Positions 8,124-18,363 of a stretch of 64,000 nucleotides of DNA are shown here, piece after piece. The stretch's first letter is position 1; each line of letters starts with the position of its first letter. The DNA comes from Microbulbifer elongatus (GTDB lineage: Bacteria > Pseudomonadota > Gammaproteobacteria > Pseudomonadales > Cellvibrionaceae), in contig NZ_JAIVKJ010000001.1 in the NCBI RefSeq assembly GCF_020524885.1, positions 1,054,001 to 1,118,000 of the forward strand. Reading direction: 5' to 3'. Below the pieces are notes generated by a model that saw only the letters and a list, made by a program, of their open reading frames with translations, was not told the DNA's origin and did no database searches. Position numbers and translations under genes: made by a program.

Positions 8124-10103
8124 TTACTCGGCGGAAGGCGCTTCGGCAGCATGTGCTTCGGTGGTTGGTGCTTCGGTAATTAGCTCAAACGCGATACGGC
8201 GCTTGTCGGTATCGACCGCGGCGATTTTCACGGTTACCTGCTGATCCAGCTGGAAGTTTTCTTCACCGCGGGTAATACGCAGGCGCTTGCCATCAAATTC
8301 AAACGGGTTCTTCTTACTGTTGAAGCGCACGAAACCGTTGATGCCGAAGTCATCCAGGCGTACCCCGATACCCGCACCGTTTACCAAAGTGATGGTGCCG
8401 GTAAAGGTTTCGCCGGTCTTGTCTTCCAGGAACTGACAGAACAGCCATTGTTGCAGTGCGCGGTCTGCCTGACGGCCGGTGCCGACATTCTGCTGCATAG
8501 CCTCACCTTGCTCATCGTCCAGGACTGGAACCGCTTCACCCTGCAGTGCGGCACGCAGCACCCGGTGGTTGTGCAGGTCGTTGAACTTGCGGATCGGGGA
8601 GGTGACGGTGGCGTAGTGGTCGAGACCGAGTCCCAGGTGCGGAGCGGCTTTGGTACTCAATTCGCCGGGGCGCAACATGCGCTTTAGCACCGCCAGGACA
8701 TTGTGCATCTCTGCATCGGTGTGGGCTTCCAGTTCTTTGACCAGCTTCAGGTAAACGTCCAGTTGGTGCAGGTCCTGTTCCGCGTATTCGGGCAGTGCCT
8801 CTTTCAACAGAGTCCGGATTTCCGCCATGCGCTCGTCGCGGAAGCCGAGGTGAACGGAGAAACAGCCTCCACCGAGTTCGGCGAGCTTTTTACCGGCGCT
8901 GATGTTGGCCGCAAGCATGGCTTCTTCCACCATGCGCTGTGCCGGGGTGCGCTGCTGCTTTTCGATACGCTCGATCTTGCGCTGCTCGTTAAGGATCAGA
9001 TCGTAGTCCGGACGGTCTTCCATCACCAGAGAGTGGCCCGCGCGGTATTCGGCACGCGCTTTGCTCAGGGCATCCAGGCGGCGCAGGCTGTCGTGCTGGT
9101 CGGCAGGCACGGCGCTGTCATCGCCTTCGATAAATTGTGCAACCTGGGTGTAGCTGAGTTTGTGCTGGGAGCGGATAGCGGCGAACTCGTATTCAAAACC
9201 CTTCAGGGCGCCGTCACTACCTACATTGATATGCATCACCAGTACCGGACGCAGTGCCCCGGCGATCAGCGAGAAGCTGTTTTCACAAAGATTCGCAGGC
9301 AGCATGGGCAGGGTTTCACCGGCCAGGTAAACACTGTTGGCCCGGGCCTGGGCTTCCTTGTCGAGTGCTGAGCCGGCTTCGATAAGGCTGGAGGGGTCGG
9401 CCACGGCGATATGCAGGGTCCAACCGCTTTCAGACTCGGTAACCGCCAGTGCGTCATCCATATCCCGGGTGGTTTCCGCATCGATGGTCACAAAGCCCAA
9501 CTGGGTCAGGTCATTACGCTCGGCACAGAGTGCCTCCAATTGAGCGGGAATGGCTTCCGCCTGTTCCAGTGCAGCCTTGCCGAACTGATTCGGCAGTCGG
9601 TACTGGGCCACTATAAAGGCGTGTTCGATGCCGGCCATGTCCGGCTTGCCGATGACGCTTTCTACCTTCGCCTGGGATTTGCCGTCCTTGAAGGGGTGGC
9701 GGGTCACGCTGCAGGCGATGAACTCGCCGGGCTGTGCCTTGCCACGTGCACGCGGAGGCAGGAAGATCCAGCGGGACAGGCCGTGCTCGCTGGGCTGGAT
9801 AAAGTGCCCCTGGCCGCGCTGGACGTACTGGCCCACCAGGTATTTCAGGTCCGATTCGATCAGCTGATCCAGCTCCGCGGAGAGTTTGCCTTTCTCTTCT
9901 TCCGTCAGGCTTACGCGTACCCGGTCGCCGGGGAACACGCGCTCCATTTCCGCGGGCGGAAGGAACACTTCGCGCCCGTCGTCCAGCACCACAAATCCGA
10001 ATTTGCCACTGCTGCCACGTACGCGCCCTTCGGCGAATTCCTTAGTAGAACGGATATCGGTCTTCAGCTGGTTCAGCTGTTTGAGGGCGTCGGCATTGAG
10101 CAT
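8124..10103 (-). CDS. rnb: Exoribonuclease II family protein (RNase II)
   Basis: A processive 3'-5' exoribonuclease. The 659-residue product is RNase II-sized, shorter than RNase R (about 800). N-terminal cold-shock domains include GKFGFVVLDDGREVFLPP. The RNB catalytic domain contains FVTIDAETTRDMDDALAV with the acidic cluster that binds Mg2+, then LHIAVADPSSLI and LPMLPANLCENSFSL. ATVTSPIRKFNDLHNHR is the conserved end of the RNB domain. An S1 domain follows (FTGTITLVNGAGIGVRL). The last 15 residues are a Thr/Glu/Ala tail. RNase II is named over RNase R on length; assignment between the two is fairly safe. Confidence 0.9.
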   Translation of the reverse strand: MLNADALKQLNQLKTDIRSTKEFAEGRVRGSSGKFGFVVLDDGREVFLPPAEMERVFPGDRVRVSLTEEEKGKLSAELDQLIESDLKYLVGQYVQRGQGHFIQPSEHGLSRWIFLPPRARGKAQPGEFIACSVTRHPFKDGKSQAKVESVIGKPDMAGIEHAFIVAQYRLPNQFGKAALEQAEAIPAQLEALCAERNDLTQLGFVTIDAETTRDMDDALAVTESESGWTLHIAVADPSSLIEAGSALDKEAQARANSVYLAGETLPMLPANLCENSFSLIAGALRPVLVMHINVGSDGALKGFEYEFAAIRSQHKLSYTQVAQFIEGDDSAVPADQHDSLRRLDALSKARAEYRAGHSLVMEDRPDYDLILNEQRKIERIEKQQRTPAQRMVEEAMLAANISAGKKLAELGGGCFSVHLGFRDERMAEIRTLLKEALPEYAEQDLHQLDVYLKLVKELEAHTDAEMHNVLAVLKRMLRPGELSTKAAPHLGLGLDHYATVTSPIRKFNDLHNHRVLRAALQGEAVPVLDDEQGEAMQQNVGTGRQADRALQQWLFCQFLEDKTGETFTGTITLVNGAGIGVRLDDFGINGFVRFNSKKNPFEFDGKRLRITRGEENFQLDQQVTVKIAAVDTDKRRIAFELITEAPTTEAHAAEAPSAE

Positions 10104-10477
10104 GGAAGGTTCTCTGTAACTCGAGGGAGGTCTGTTAGGGCGCGGATTCTACCAGACGGACGGTGACAGGCCAGCGGGAGTCCGGGTGAAGCGGAAACAC
10201 CCTGTTCGGGTTGGCGCCGACCTGTTGTAGCAGCTGCGGTCGCACAAAAAGTGACCAATGCGCCGATTCGGTTTTTGGGGAATTGTCCATCCTAAATATT
10301 TGGATATTATGGGATGTAAGGTGTGGTTTTTGGTCTAATGCTGCAAAGAATGCAATGTCCCTAAGTCGTAAGTCCCTTTATTCTTAGGGGCCTACAATAA
10401 AGCACGGTTGCGGACAGAGCTGACAAAGTCAGCCAAGTCTGGCGCCGCCGTAAAACCGGCCTCCGGAGAGGATTGTT
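10104..10477. other. Intergenic region with divergent promoters (RNase II gene / leucine dehydrogenase)
   Basis: This 374-bp stretch holds no convincing gene. It must carry the promoters of the minus-strand RNase II gene and the plus-strand dehydrogenase. Two features stand out: an AT-rich near-palindrome CCTAAATATTTGG (about 10,291-10,303), and CCCTAAG / CTTAGGG arms around 10,358 and 10,385. Both could be operator sequence, for example for an Lrp-type regulator, but nothing here proves it. Confidence 0.4.
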
Positions 10478-11566
10478 ATGAGTGTTTTTTCCCATCCCGC
10501 CTACGATAACCACGAAGAAGTGGCCTTCTATCACGACGCCAAAAGCGGCTTGAAGGCGATTATCGCGGTGCACAACACCAACCTGGGACCTGCACTGGGT
10601 GGCTGCCGTATGTGGCCTTACGCGGATGACTCAGAAGCGCTCAACGACGTACTGCGCCTCTCCCGTGGTATGACCTACAAATCTGCCATGGCCGGCCTCA
10701 AGCTCGGCGGTGGCAAATCCGTCATTATCGGCGACCCCCGCAAGCAGAAGACTCCTGAGCTGCTGCGTGCCATGGGCGACTTCCTGAACACCCTGGGCGG
10801 CCGCTATATCACCGCAGAAGACTCCGGCACCAGTGTTGCGGATATGAAAGTCATTGCCGAGCGCAGCAAGTTTGTATCCGGCGTGATTTCTGGCCAGGAG
10901 CACGGCGGTGACCCATCTCCCTCCACCGCTTATGGCGTATTTGTTGGCCTGCAGGCGGCCGTTGCGCACCGCTGGGGCCGCACCGACCTCAATGGCCTGA
11001 GGGTTTCCATTCAGGGCGTGGGCAATGTGGGCTTCCGTCTGGGCAAACTGCTGAAGGAAGCCGGTGCCGAGTTATTCGTAACCGATATCTTCCAGGACAA
11101 CGTGGATCGCGCAGTAAGTGAGCTGGGCGCGACGGCGGTAGGCGCGGAAGAAATTTTCGACCTGGATGTGGATCTGTTTGCCCCCTGTGCGCTGGGCGCC
11201 ATCCTCAACGACAACACCATTGACCGCCTGAAGGTGGGTGCCATCGCCGGTGCTTCCAACAACCAGTTGGCCGAGGCGCGCCACGCGCAGGTGCTGAAAG
11301 ACAAAGGTATCCTGTATGCGCCGGACTATGTGATCAACGCCGGCGGCATTATTGATGTGTACTACCAGCAGCTGGGCCAGGAGCAGGGCGAATACAACGC
11401 CGAGCAGGTGAAAGCCCATATCGAAACCATTGGCACCACCATGCAGGAAGTTTTCCAGCGCGCGGACGAGACTGGTGAAACCACCGCCCATGTCGCGGAC
11501 CGTATCGCTGAAGAGCGTTTCGGCCACAAAGACGCGCTGAATAATTCTGATTCTGCGGCGGCCTGA
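10478..11566 (+). CDS. ldh: Leucine (branched-chain amino acid) dehydrogenase
   Basis: NAD-dependent oxidative deamination of leucine, valine and isoleucine to 2-oxo acids, in the cytoplasm. The catalytic domain has [32 protein letters not shown] with Lys68 and Lys80 at the same numbers as in Bacillus leucine dehydrogenase, and [11 protein letters not shown]. The Rossmann domain has [13 protein letters not shown]. Length (362) is normal for the family. GGAGAGG lies 7 bp before the ATG. Phenylalanine or valine dehydrogenase are alternatives within the same family. It would feed the branched 2-oxo acids into catabolism or branched fatty acids. Confidence 0.88.
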   Translation: MSVFSHPAYDNHEEVAFYHDAKSGLKAIIAVHNTNLGPALGGCRMWPYADDSEALNDVLRLSRGMTYKSAMAGLKLGGGKSVIIGDPRKQKTPELLRAMGDFLNTLGGRYITAEDSGTSVADMKVIAERSKFVSGVISGQEHGGDPSPSTAYGVFVGLQAAVAHRWGRTDLNGLRVSIQGVGNVGFRLGKLLKEAGAELFVTDIFQDNVDRAVSELGATAVGAEEIFDLDVDLFAPCALGAILNDNTIDRLKVGAIAGASNNQLAEARHAQVLKDKGILYAPDYVINAGGIIDVYYQQLGQEQGEYNAEQVKAHIETIGTTMQEVFQRADETGETTAHVADRIAEERFGHKDALNNSDSAAA

Positions 11567-11677
11567 GAAGGCTGCCCGCCCAAAGGAGCTGTTTAGCTTC
11601 CATATATTTGATCGGTTCGTTTTCTGATCGTTTAGTTTTCCTCTGACGAAGTCATCGTCTCTCTGTGAAGTAATTTT

Positions 11678-11703
11678 CGGGCGCCACGGCGCCCGTTTTT
11701 TTT
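11678..11703 (+). terminator. Intrinsic terminator after leucine dehydrogenase
   Basis: The stem CGGGCGCC / GGCGCCCG with a two-base loop is followed directly by eight T. It lies 110 bp after the stop codon of the dehydrogenase gene. Confidence 0.9.
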
Positions 11704-11760
11704 GCCTACACTTTGCTGCATTGTATGGGGCCAATAATCCGGTTAGGCGACACAGGATAA

Positions 11761-14625
11761 ATGACGATGGATATGCGAACTGCCTGGAGGCCTGCCGGCC
11801 TGGTCATCATGTTGATGTTCGGGGGCGCAGCAGGGGGGCTGGTCGGGTGTGACCGGGATCAGGATTCGTCGCAGAGATCCGAAAATGTACACAAGGCTCT
11901 GACAGTCGACAGGGAAGCCGCTGCCAGCAGCAAGGCTGCCGCCAGTGGCAATGAGGCGTATGTCCCGGCGCCAAAAATTGAGCTGCCATTTCACAAGGAA
12001 AAACTCAAAAACGGCCTTACCGTGATCGTGCACGAGGATCGTAAGGCGCCCGTCGTCGCTATCAATATCTGGTACAAGGTGGGCTCCAAAGATGAGACCC
12101 GCGGCAAAACCGGATTTGCCCACCTGTTTGAGCACTTGATGTTCAATGGCTCGGAAAATTATCCGGGCGAATACTTCGAGCCCTTCCAGCGTTCCGGTGC
12201 CACAGACATGAATGGCACTACCAACAACGATCGCACCAATTACTTCGAAACCGTGCCCGTCGGTGCACTGGATATGGCGCTGTGGATGGAATCCGACCGT
12301 ATGGGCCACTTCAAGGGTGCCATCAGTCAGGAGAAACTGGATGAGCAGCGTGGGGTGGTAAAAAACGAAAAACGGCAGGGAGAAAATGCCCCTTACGGTC
12401 AGGCATTTGAATTGATTGCTGGCAATACCTTTCCCTCCGATCATCCCTACTCGTGGACGACCATCGGCTCGATGGAAGACCTTGACCAAGCCAGTCTGGA
12501 AGACGTCAAGCAGTGGTTTAGCGACTACTACCAGCCGGCGAATGCGATTCTGGTTATTGCCGGGGATATTTCCGTCGATGAGGCTATGAAAAAGGCGCGG
12601 GAATACTTTGGCGATATTCCGAGCACTTCGGTGCCCACCGAGTTGAAGGGGTGGGAGCTACCCGTCCAGGTCAACAAGCGGCTGGTGACCACAGACCAGG
12701 TGCCGCAGGCGCGTATCTACAAAGTCTGGAGCGTGCCAGCTGTCGGCAGCGAGGAAGAGAACGCCCTGGATTTACTGACATCACTTTTGGCCAATCGCAA
12801 AAACTCTCTGCTGTATCGGCGCCTGGTGAGGGATGAGCAGGTGGCGACCAGTGTGAGTGCGTTTTACTACGGACGTCAGCTTGCCGGGCAGGTCATTGTG
12901 ATGGTGGATGTAAAGCCTGGGCAGTCGGTAGAAAAAGTGGAACAGCTGCTGGACCAGGAGTTGCGGGAGTTCGCCCGTTCCGGCGTCAGTGTCGAGGAAC
13001 TGCGCCGTATCAAACAGAGCGAGTTTGCCAGTTTGGTGAAGGGGCTGGAGAAAATCGGTGGCTTCGGTGGCAAGACGGACATTCTCGCGCGATCAGAGTT
13101 TTACTACGGCGACCCGGGTGCGTTGATCGACGGCCTCAACGACTATGCGAAAGTGTCCGCCGATGAGGTGCAGGATGTGGCGCACAAGTGGCTGAAGTCG
13201 GAACACTTCACCATGATCATCCTGCCAAAGGATAAGTATGCGGTGACTGGCGAGGATGTTGATCGCAGTGCGCCGCCTGCGGTGGATAAAACCGTCGAGC
13301 TGGATCTGCCGGAGCAACAGGCGTTCACCCTGGATAACGGCCTGAAGGTAGTCTTGGCCGAGCGTCACGATACCCCGGCGGTATTCATGAGCCTGCAGTA
13401 CCGCAGTGGGGCCTCGGCGGACGGCGACCAGCCTGGGTTGGCATCGGTGGTCGCGCGGATGTTGAGTGAGGGGGCGGGGGACTACGACAGCCTTGCATTC
13501 AGTGCCCGCCAGGAGGAACTGGGTGCGAGCATCGCTGCTGGTAGTGGGCTCGATTACAACACCCTGAGTTTCAGTGCGCTTAAGAACCAGCTGAAGCCAT
13601 CCCTGGAGCTGTTCCGGGATGTGATTTCCAACCCGCGGTTTGAAGAAGAGGATCTGGCGCGGGTGAAATCCAACTGGCTGGACTCTATCCGCCAGGAAGA
13701 GGCGCAGCCCCAGGGGCTGGCCATGCGCAAGTTGCCCCCCCTGCTGTTCGGCAAGGATCACCCCTACGGCGCACCGTTGACCGGTTCCGGCACACCCGAA
13801 GCCATCCAGTCGATCACGCGTGATGACCTGATCAATTTTCACAAGACCTGGCTGCGCCCGGACAATGCACAGTTGACCGTGGTCGGGGACGTGACCAAAA
13901 AGGAAATCCAAAAGCTGCTTAACGATACCCTGGGCGGCTGGCGTGCACCGGATGAACCGCTGCCGGAACTGGATATCCCCACGGTGGCGCGTCCCGAGAA
14001 AGCGCGTATTTTCCTGTTGGATCGCCCAGGCGCACAGCAGAGTTACATCATGGCGGGGTTGGTGATGCCGCCATGGAAGCCGGAAGGTGCCGAGGCTTTT
14101 GATGCGATGGCTTCTGCTATCGCTGGCAAGTTTACCTCGCGTATCAATATGAACCTGCGCGAAGACAAGCACTGGTCCTACGGCGCACGCGCGGTATCCA
14201 TGGATTCGGAAGCGCAGCGTCCCTATATTGTTTTTGCTCCGGTGCAGACCGACAAAACTGCACCGGCAATGCGTGAGCTGCTGAAAGAGTTCAACGAGTA
14301 TCTCGGCAAGCGGCCGATTAAAGACAGCGAACTCCAGGACTACCAGGATGACGAAGTGCTGAAGCAGAGTGCGCGTTTCCAGACCAAAGTGCAGCTGCTG
14401 TCCAGTATTGCCTGGCAACTGGAGAAGGGGCTGCCGCCCGAGTATATCGCTGAGTATCCGCAGCGCGTCAGTGCTTTGACCAAGGAACAGGTTGAGGCGG
14501 CCGCAAAAGAATTTCTCGCCCCTGAGCAGTTCACCTGGATAGTGGTGGGCGACCTGAGCAAGATTCAGAAGGAGATAGAGGCTTTGGATATTGGTCCGGT
14601 GGAGGTGCTGCCGTCTAAGCAATAA
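11761..14625 (+). CDS. M16-family zinc metallopeptidase, tandem-domain lipoprotein
   Basis: A 954-residue insulinase-type peptidase. It has a lipoprotein-type signal with GGLVGC (Cys30), so it is probably anchored in the envelope facing the periplasm. The first M16 domain carries the inverted zinc motif HLFEH (His121, Glu124, His125) and the downstream Glu in VVKNEKRQ. The second M16 domain (from about residue 510, QAFTLDNGLKVVLAERHD) has lost the zinc motif and reads ASVVARMLSEGAG at the equivalent place, as usual in the two-domain bacterial class. The two halves probably close over peptide substrates. It is flanked by terminators on both sides, so transcribed alone. Confidence 0.92.
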   Translation: MTMDMRTAWRPAGLVIMLMFGGAAGGLVGCDRDQDSSQRSENVHKALTVDREAAASSKAAASGNEAYVPAPKIELPFHKEKLKNGLTVIVHEDRKAPVVAINIWYKVGSKDETRGKTGFAHLFEHLMFNGSENYPGEYFEPFQRSGATDMNGTTNNDRTNYFETVPVGALDMALWMESDRMGHFKGAISQEKLDEQRGVVKNEKRQGENAPYGQAFELIAGNTFPSDHPYSWTTIGSMEDLDQASLEDVKQWFSDYYQPANAILVIAGDISVDEAMKKAREYFGDIPSTSVPTELKGWELPVQVNKRLVTTDQVPQARIYKVWSVPAVGSEEENALDLLTSLLANRKNSLLYRRLVRDEQVATSVSAFYYGRQLAGQVIVMVDVKPGQSVEKVEQLLDQELREFARSGVSVEELRRIKQSEFASLVKGLEKIGGFGGKTDILARSEFYYGDPGALIDGLNDYAKVSADEVQDVAHKWLKSEHFTMIILPKDKYAVTGEDVDRSAPPAVDKTVELDLPEQQAFTLDNGLKVVLAERHDTPAVFMSLQYRSGASADGDQPGLASVVARMLSEGAGDYDSLAFSARQEELGASIAAGSGLDYNTLSFSALKNQLKPSLELFRDVISNPRFEEEDLARVKSNWLDSIRQEEAQPQGLAMRKLPPLLFGKDHPYGAPLTGSGTPEAIQSITRDDLINFHKTWLRPDNAQLTVVGDVTKKEIQKLLNDTLGGWRAPDEPLPELDIPTVARPEKARIFLLDRPGAQQSYIMAGLVMPPWKPEGAEAFDAMASAIAGKFTSRINMNLREDKHWSYGARAVSMDSEAQRPYIVFAPVQTDKTAPAMRELLKEFNEYLGKRPIKDSELQDYQDDEVLKQSARFQTKVQLLSSIAWQLEKGLPPEYIAEYPQRVSALTKEQVEAAAKEFLAPEQFTWIVVGDLSKIQKEIEALDIGPVEVLPSKQ

Positions 14626-14647
14626 CCAGAAGTTTTCATCTGGCACA

Positions 14648-14701
14648 AGCCTGGTCCGGGATAGGCGTTTTGAGCTGCCTATCGCGGACCGGGCTTTTTT
14701 T
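14648..14701 (+). terminator. Long intrinsic terminator after M16 peptidase gene
   Basis: Two 18-bp arms starting GCCTGGTCCG and ending GGACCGGGC pair with a few mismatches around a 10-base loop, followed by seven T. It ends about 75 bp after the peptidase stop codon. Confidence 0.9.
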
Positions 14702-14830
14702 ATAGCCCCCGAATACGGTAAATTGGAGCGTTTTGGCGCAGCGCTACTCTTTTAGCTGCCCACAGATATCGTCAGCCATACATAAAATCAGGGGCCTGCA
14801 CAGCCTCAGTCATAACAAACTGGATATATC

Positions 14831-16153
14831 ATGATCACACTCCAAAAATTGCTCCGGGACCGAAAGCGTGCCTGCCGCAACCTGCTGGGCCTGGCCCTGT
14901 ATGTCTTTGCCGTGCTCGCCCAGGCCGAAAATGTTGCGGTGCAGGCGGGCTGGTTGTTTGACAGCGAAAAGGGACGCCTGCTGCAGAAGCGCACGGTGCA
15001 TATTGTGGATGGCAAGGTAGAGTCGGTTGAGCGCGGCTTTACCCAGCGCGAAGGGGAGCGGGTGATTGACCTTCGCGCATTCAGCGTCCTGCCCGGCTTG
15101 ATGGATATGCATACCCACCTGTCCTATGAGTTTGGGCCGCGCACTTACTCTGAGGCATTCACGTGGAATCCCGCAGATTACACACTGCGTGCGGTCAACA
15201 CCGCAGAGCGTACATTGATGGCCGGGTTCACCACCGTACGGGATCTTGGGGATAGCGGTAACGTCACCATCAGCCTGCGTAATGCCATTAATCGTGGTGA
15301 TATCGCCGGTCCCCGCGTGTTTACTGCGGGCAAGTCGATAGCGACCACCGGCGGGCACGCCGATCCCACCAATGGCCACCGTCACGACCTGATGGGCAGC
15401 CCGGGCCCGGCAGAGGGTGTGGTGAACGGCGAGGCCAGTGCCCGGGAAGCGGTGCGTCAGCGCTACAAAGATGGTGCCGACCTGATCAAGATCACCGCGA
15501 CCGGCGGTGTTTTGAGCGTGGCGAAGAGCGGTCAGAATCCGCAGTTTATGGAAGATGAGCTAAGCGCCATCATGGCGACCGCAAAGGATTACGGTTTTAC
15601 CGTCGCGGTGCACGCGCACGGTAAAGAAGGAATGGAAAGGGCCATCCGCGCGGGTGTCGACTCTATCGAGCATGGTACTTATATGGATGATGAAACCATG
15701 GCGATGATGGTCGACCACGGAACCTGGTATGTGCCGACGCTGCTAGCGGGTGACTGGGTTACTCGGAAATCGGCGGTAGAGGGCTTTTTCCCGGAAATGG
15801 TGCGCACCAAGGCGGCACAGATAGGCCCGCTGATCCAAGATACGTTCCAGCGCGCCCACAAAAAGGGGGTGAAGATCGCGTTCGGCACCGACACCGGTGT
15901 CAGTCGCCATGGCGATAATGCAAAAGAATTTGCGCTGATGGTGCAGGGCGGAATGCGTCCTGCGGATGCCATCCGCTCGGCGACTTGGAATGCGGCGCAG
16001 CTGCTCAATGCGCAGGATGAGCTGGGGAGTATCGCACCCGGCAAGCACGCCGATATGGTCGCGGTGATTGGTAATCCGCTGGAAGACATTACGACCCTTG
16101 AGCGGGTGCGATTTGTGATGAAGGGTGGGGTGGTCTACAAGCAGCCCGAATAA
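14831..16153 (+). CDS. Exported metal-dependent amidohydrolase (prolidase/imidazolonepropionase-like)
   Basis: A 440-residue TIM-barrel amidohydrolase with an N-terminal hydrophobic signal ([14 protein letters not shown], cleavage after about residue 32), so periplasmic. Every binuclear metal ligand is visible in order: MDMHTHLS (HxH), [10 protein letters not shown] (carboxylated Lys), AVHAHGKEG (His), SIEHGTY (His) and FGTDTGV (Asp). It belongs to the group annotated as Xaa-Pro dipeptidase or imidazolonepropionase-related; members studied act on N-acyl or C-terminal proline-type dipeptides. The exact substrate cannot be read from sequence. It is downstream of the M16 peptidase but separated by a terminator. 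Confidence 0.87.
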   Translation: MITLQKLLRDRKRACRNLLGLALYVFAVLAQAENVAVQAGWLFDSEKGRLLQKRTVHIVDGKVESVERGFTQREGERVIDLRAFSVLPGLMDMHTHLSYEFGPRTYSEAFTWNPADYTLRAVNTAERTLMAGFTTVRDLGDSGNVTISLRNAINRGDIAGPRVFTAGKSIATTGGHADPTNGHRHDLMGSPGPAEGVVNGEASAREAVRQRYKDGADLIKITATGGVLSVAKSGQNPQFMEDELSAIMATAKDYGFTVAVHAHGKEGMERAIRAGVDSIEHGTYMDDETMAMMVDHGTWYVPTLLAGDWVTRKSAVEGFFPEMVRTKAAQIGPLIQDTFQRAHKKGVKIAFGTDTGVSRHGDNAKEFALMVQGGMRPADAIRSATWNAAQLLNAQDELGSIAPGKHADMVAVIGNPLEDITTLERVRFVMKGGVVYKQPE

Positions 16154-16167
16154 CCGTTTCCACAAAC

Positions 16168-16195
16168 AAAAATCCCGGCAGTTGCCGGGATTTTT
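16168..16195. terminator. Bidirectional terminator between amidohydrolase and SIMPL genes
   Basis: AAAAATCCCGGCA and TGCCGGGATTTTT form a near-perfect stem with A-run and T-run, so it can stop transcription from both convergent genes. Confidence 0.92.
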
Positions 16196-16235
16196 GTTGA
16201 TGAGCCTGTAGCTGGGAGTAAGTAGTTAGGAGGAA

Positions 16236-16955
16236 TCAGTTTTCCAGCTCGAACACCAGCTCCATGTGGACGGAAACGCTGCTTTCTCCCGGAGCAATCG
16301 GCGTGCTGGCACTGTCTTTGGCCGCCGCCATCTCTGCCCGCATCATCGGCCGCGGTATGCCGCCATGGCTGCCTTCGGAAATGCTCACGATTCTGCGAAC
16401 CTTGGTGCCCAGTGATTTTGCGTAGGACTCTGCGCGCGCCTGGGCCTGCTCCAGCGCTTTTTCGCGCGCCTCGGCCAACAGCGGCTCCGGTTCCGCAATG
16501 GAGAAACTGGGGCCGTGCAATTGGTTTGCGCCTTCGGATGTCAGTGCATCAATCACCTTGCTCAGCTCGTCCAGCTTGCGCACGGTGATGCTCACGGTGT
16601 TGCGCGCCTGATAGCCCACGATATTGCGCTCCCGGTTGGGCTGGTAATCGTAGCGCGGGTTCAGGCTGATACCGCTGGTCTGAACATCCTTGGCATCAAT
16701 GCCGGCTTTCTCAATCGCCTTCATCAGTTTGTCCATCTGTTCTGCGTTGGCCCGCATGGCCTCCTTGCTGCTTTCAGCTTCGGTAACGACCCCGGTGGAC
16801 AGGTTGGCGGTGTCCGGTGCCTGGCTCGCTTCCCCCTGTGCGGAGATGGAGATCAGTGTGCCCGCGGGGCGGTTATTATCGCTGCCGCAGCCCGCAGTGA
16901 ATGCGACCAGCCCGGCCAGCAGGGTGGCGGAAAACAGTCTCAGGGTTCTTTGCAT
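16236..16955 (-). CDS. SIMPL-domain (DUF541) lipoprotein
   Basis: The 239-residue product has a lipoprotein signal ending TAGC (Cys23). The mature part is a SIMPL/DUF541 domain: SAQGEASQAPDTANLSTGVVT at the start, AMRANAEQMDKLMKAIEKAGI, VQTSGISLNPRYDY, VGYQARNTVSITVRKLDELSKVIDALTSEGANQLHG and an Ala/Arg-rich helix KALEQAQARAESYAKSLG. Related proteins such as YggE are linked to oxidative-stress protection and to form oligomeric rings. No partner gene is adjacent. Confidence 0.9.
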   Translation of the reverse strand: MQRTLRLFSATLLAGLVAFTAGCGSDNNRPAGTLISISAQGEASQAPDTANLSTGVVTEAESSKEAMRANAEQMDKLMKAIEKAGIDAKDVQTSGISLNPRYDYQPNRERNIVGYQARNTVSITVRKLDELSKVIDALTSEGANQLHGPSFSIAEPEPLLAEAREKALEQAQARAESYAKSLGTKVRRIVSISEGSHGGIPRPMMRAEMAAAKDSASTPIAPGESSVSVHMELVFELEN

Positions 16956-17098
16956 GGCGAATCCTTAATATTGCCAGAAGTTATTCATGATGAAGTGCTT
17001 CATGATTACGGTGTTCATTGTGATGCCGTGAAGATGAATATCCGATGAATGGCTGCGCGCGAAACTTTAATGAGAAACTCTGATGGTAAAGCAAATAG

Positions 17099-18277
17099 CT
17101 ATCGGAACAACCGATCGAAGCTTTCATCTTGCGGATGGTAAATAGCGAACCCTAACCGCAGCAGTTGCTGGCGGCGGTCGCACAGTACATTTTTCTCACG
17201 GAGTTCTGCCTGTAGCTTTTCGGCATTCTCAGAACTGCCACAGCGGAAGGTGAAGAAATGCCCGTGGCCCCGCTCCAGGTCGTGGGCAATCAGGTTGCTG
17301 CGGTTGAGCAGTGGGTGGTCCGCGGCATCCATGGCGGCGAGGAAGCGCCGTTGGTTATGCTGTACATAGGCGTGGATGGTGTCGACCGTAATACCTTCCT
17401 GTGTATACAGGTCCAGCACCGCCAGGGCTTTGTACAGTGGCGAGTAGTCCATGGTGGCGCCGGCAAAGCGTAGCCAGTCGTTACCAAAGCCGACGCCCTC
17501 GGCGCGGTTTTCCAATTCTGCCATCTCCGCAAACCAGCCAGTGTTCAGTGGACGCAGCTGGCAGCCTCGGGGGATGGTCATAAAGCACATGCCTTCACCG
17601 GCGCCCAGGTATTTGTATGACCCAGCGGTGTAGAACACCTTGTCGGCGATGGCGCCAAGATCCGTCGGGCGCGCAAAAAATGCGTGGTAGCCGTCGATTA
17701 CCATCTCGGTTTGGTCTGGCTTGCGCGCGGCCAGTTCCAGCAGCTCCGGGAAGGCCACGCCGGAATCGAAGAAAACCTGGCTTGCGTAGGCGAGTTGATA
17801 CTCGCCACTGTGCAATTCCTGCTCAAAGCGCTGTGGCAGGGTGGAGAAAGGCTCCGTGGGGATGCGTACCACCTCGACAGTGGGCAGCTCTTCCAGGCGC
17901 AATAGCTGGCGGGCAAAACTGTAGAATTCGCCATCGGTGGTGAGGATGCACAGGGGCTGGGTCAGATCAAAGGCACTGAGTAAACGGTACACCAGCTCAT
18001 GGGTATTTGGTGCCAGGGCTACCTGGGCCGGGTCCGGCAGGTTCAGTGTGCTTGCTATGCCCCCCTGGAAGGCGGGTATCTTCTCTCCAAAAATCTTGTC
18101 CCACTTGCTGTCAGCCATATCGGCGGCGTCCCGCCAGTAGGCGTTGACCGCCTCCAGGGTCACGTCGGGCCAGTAGTGGTGGGAGTGGCACGCCATGTGC
18201 AAAACCGGTAGGTCGCATCCGGTCGAGGCTGCTTTTTGGGCGGCCTGTAAAAATTGTCGATAGTATTTTTGGTACAT
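17099..18277 (-). CDS. Kynureninase-like class V aminotransferase-fold PLP enzyme
   Basis: A 392-residue fold-type I PLP enzyme. It has an N-terminal substrate loop (MACHSHHYWPD), a cofactor Asp in MVIDGYHAF, and the Schiff-base Lys in AGSYKYLGAGEG. The Tyr-Lys-Tyr-Leu-Gly-x-Gly context resembles kynureninase, and the C-terminal domain ends with LRLGFAIYHPQDESFDRL, as in that group. The N-terminus differs from genuine kynureninase and no tryptophan-degradation genes are adjacent, so a related hydrolase or cysteine desulfurase-type activity remains possible. It is divergent from gloA with only 86 bp between, so the two probably share a control region. Confidence 0.75.
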   Translation of the reverse strand: MYQKYYRQFLQAAQKAASTGCDLPVLHMACHSHHYWPDVTLEAVNAYWRDAADMADSKWDKIFGEKIPAFQGGIASTLNLPDPAQVALAPNTHELVYRLLSAFDLTQPLCILTTDGEFYSFARQLLRLEELPTVEVVRIPTEPFSTLPQRFEQELHSGEYQLAYASQVFFDSGVAFPELLELAARKPDQTEMVIDGYHAFFARPTDLGAIADKVFYTAGSYKYLGAGEGMCFMTIPRGCQLRPLNTGWFAEMAELENRAEGVGFGNDWLRFAGATMDYSPLYKALAVLDLYTQEGITVDTIHAYVQHNQRRFLAAMDAADHPLLNRSNLIAHDLERGHGHFFTFRCGSSENAEKLQAELREKNVLCDRRQQLLRLGFAIYHPQDESFDRLFR

Positions 18278-18363
18278 TTCGCGCTGGTATCTTTTTTGTG
18301 GGTGACTAAAGTAGTCATCTTATTGATGTACCGGGATTGTAATCCCCAGAAGGAGGCGTTGCA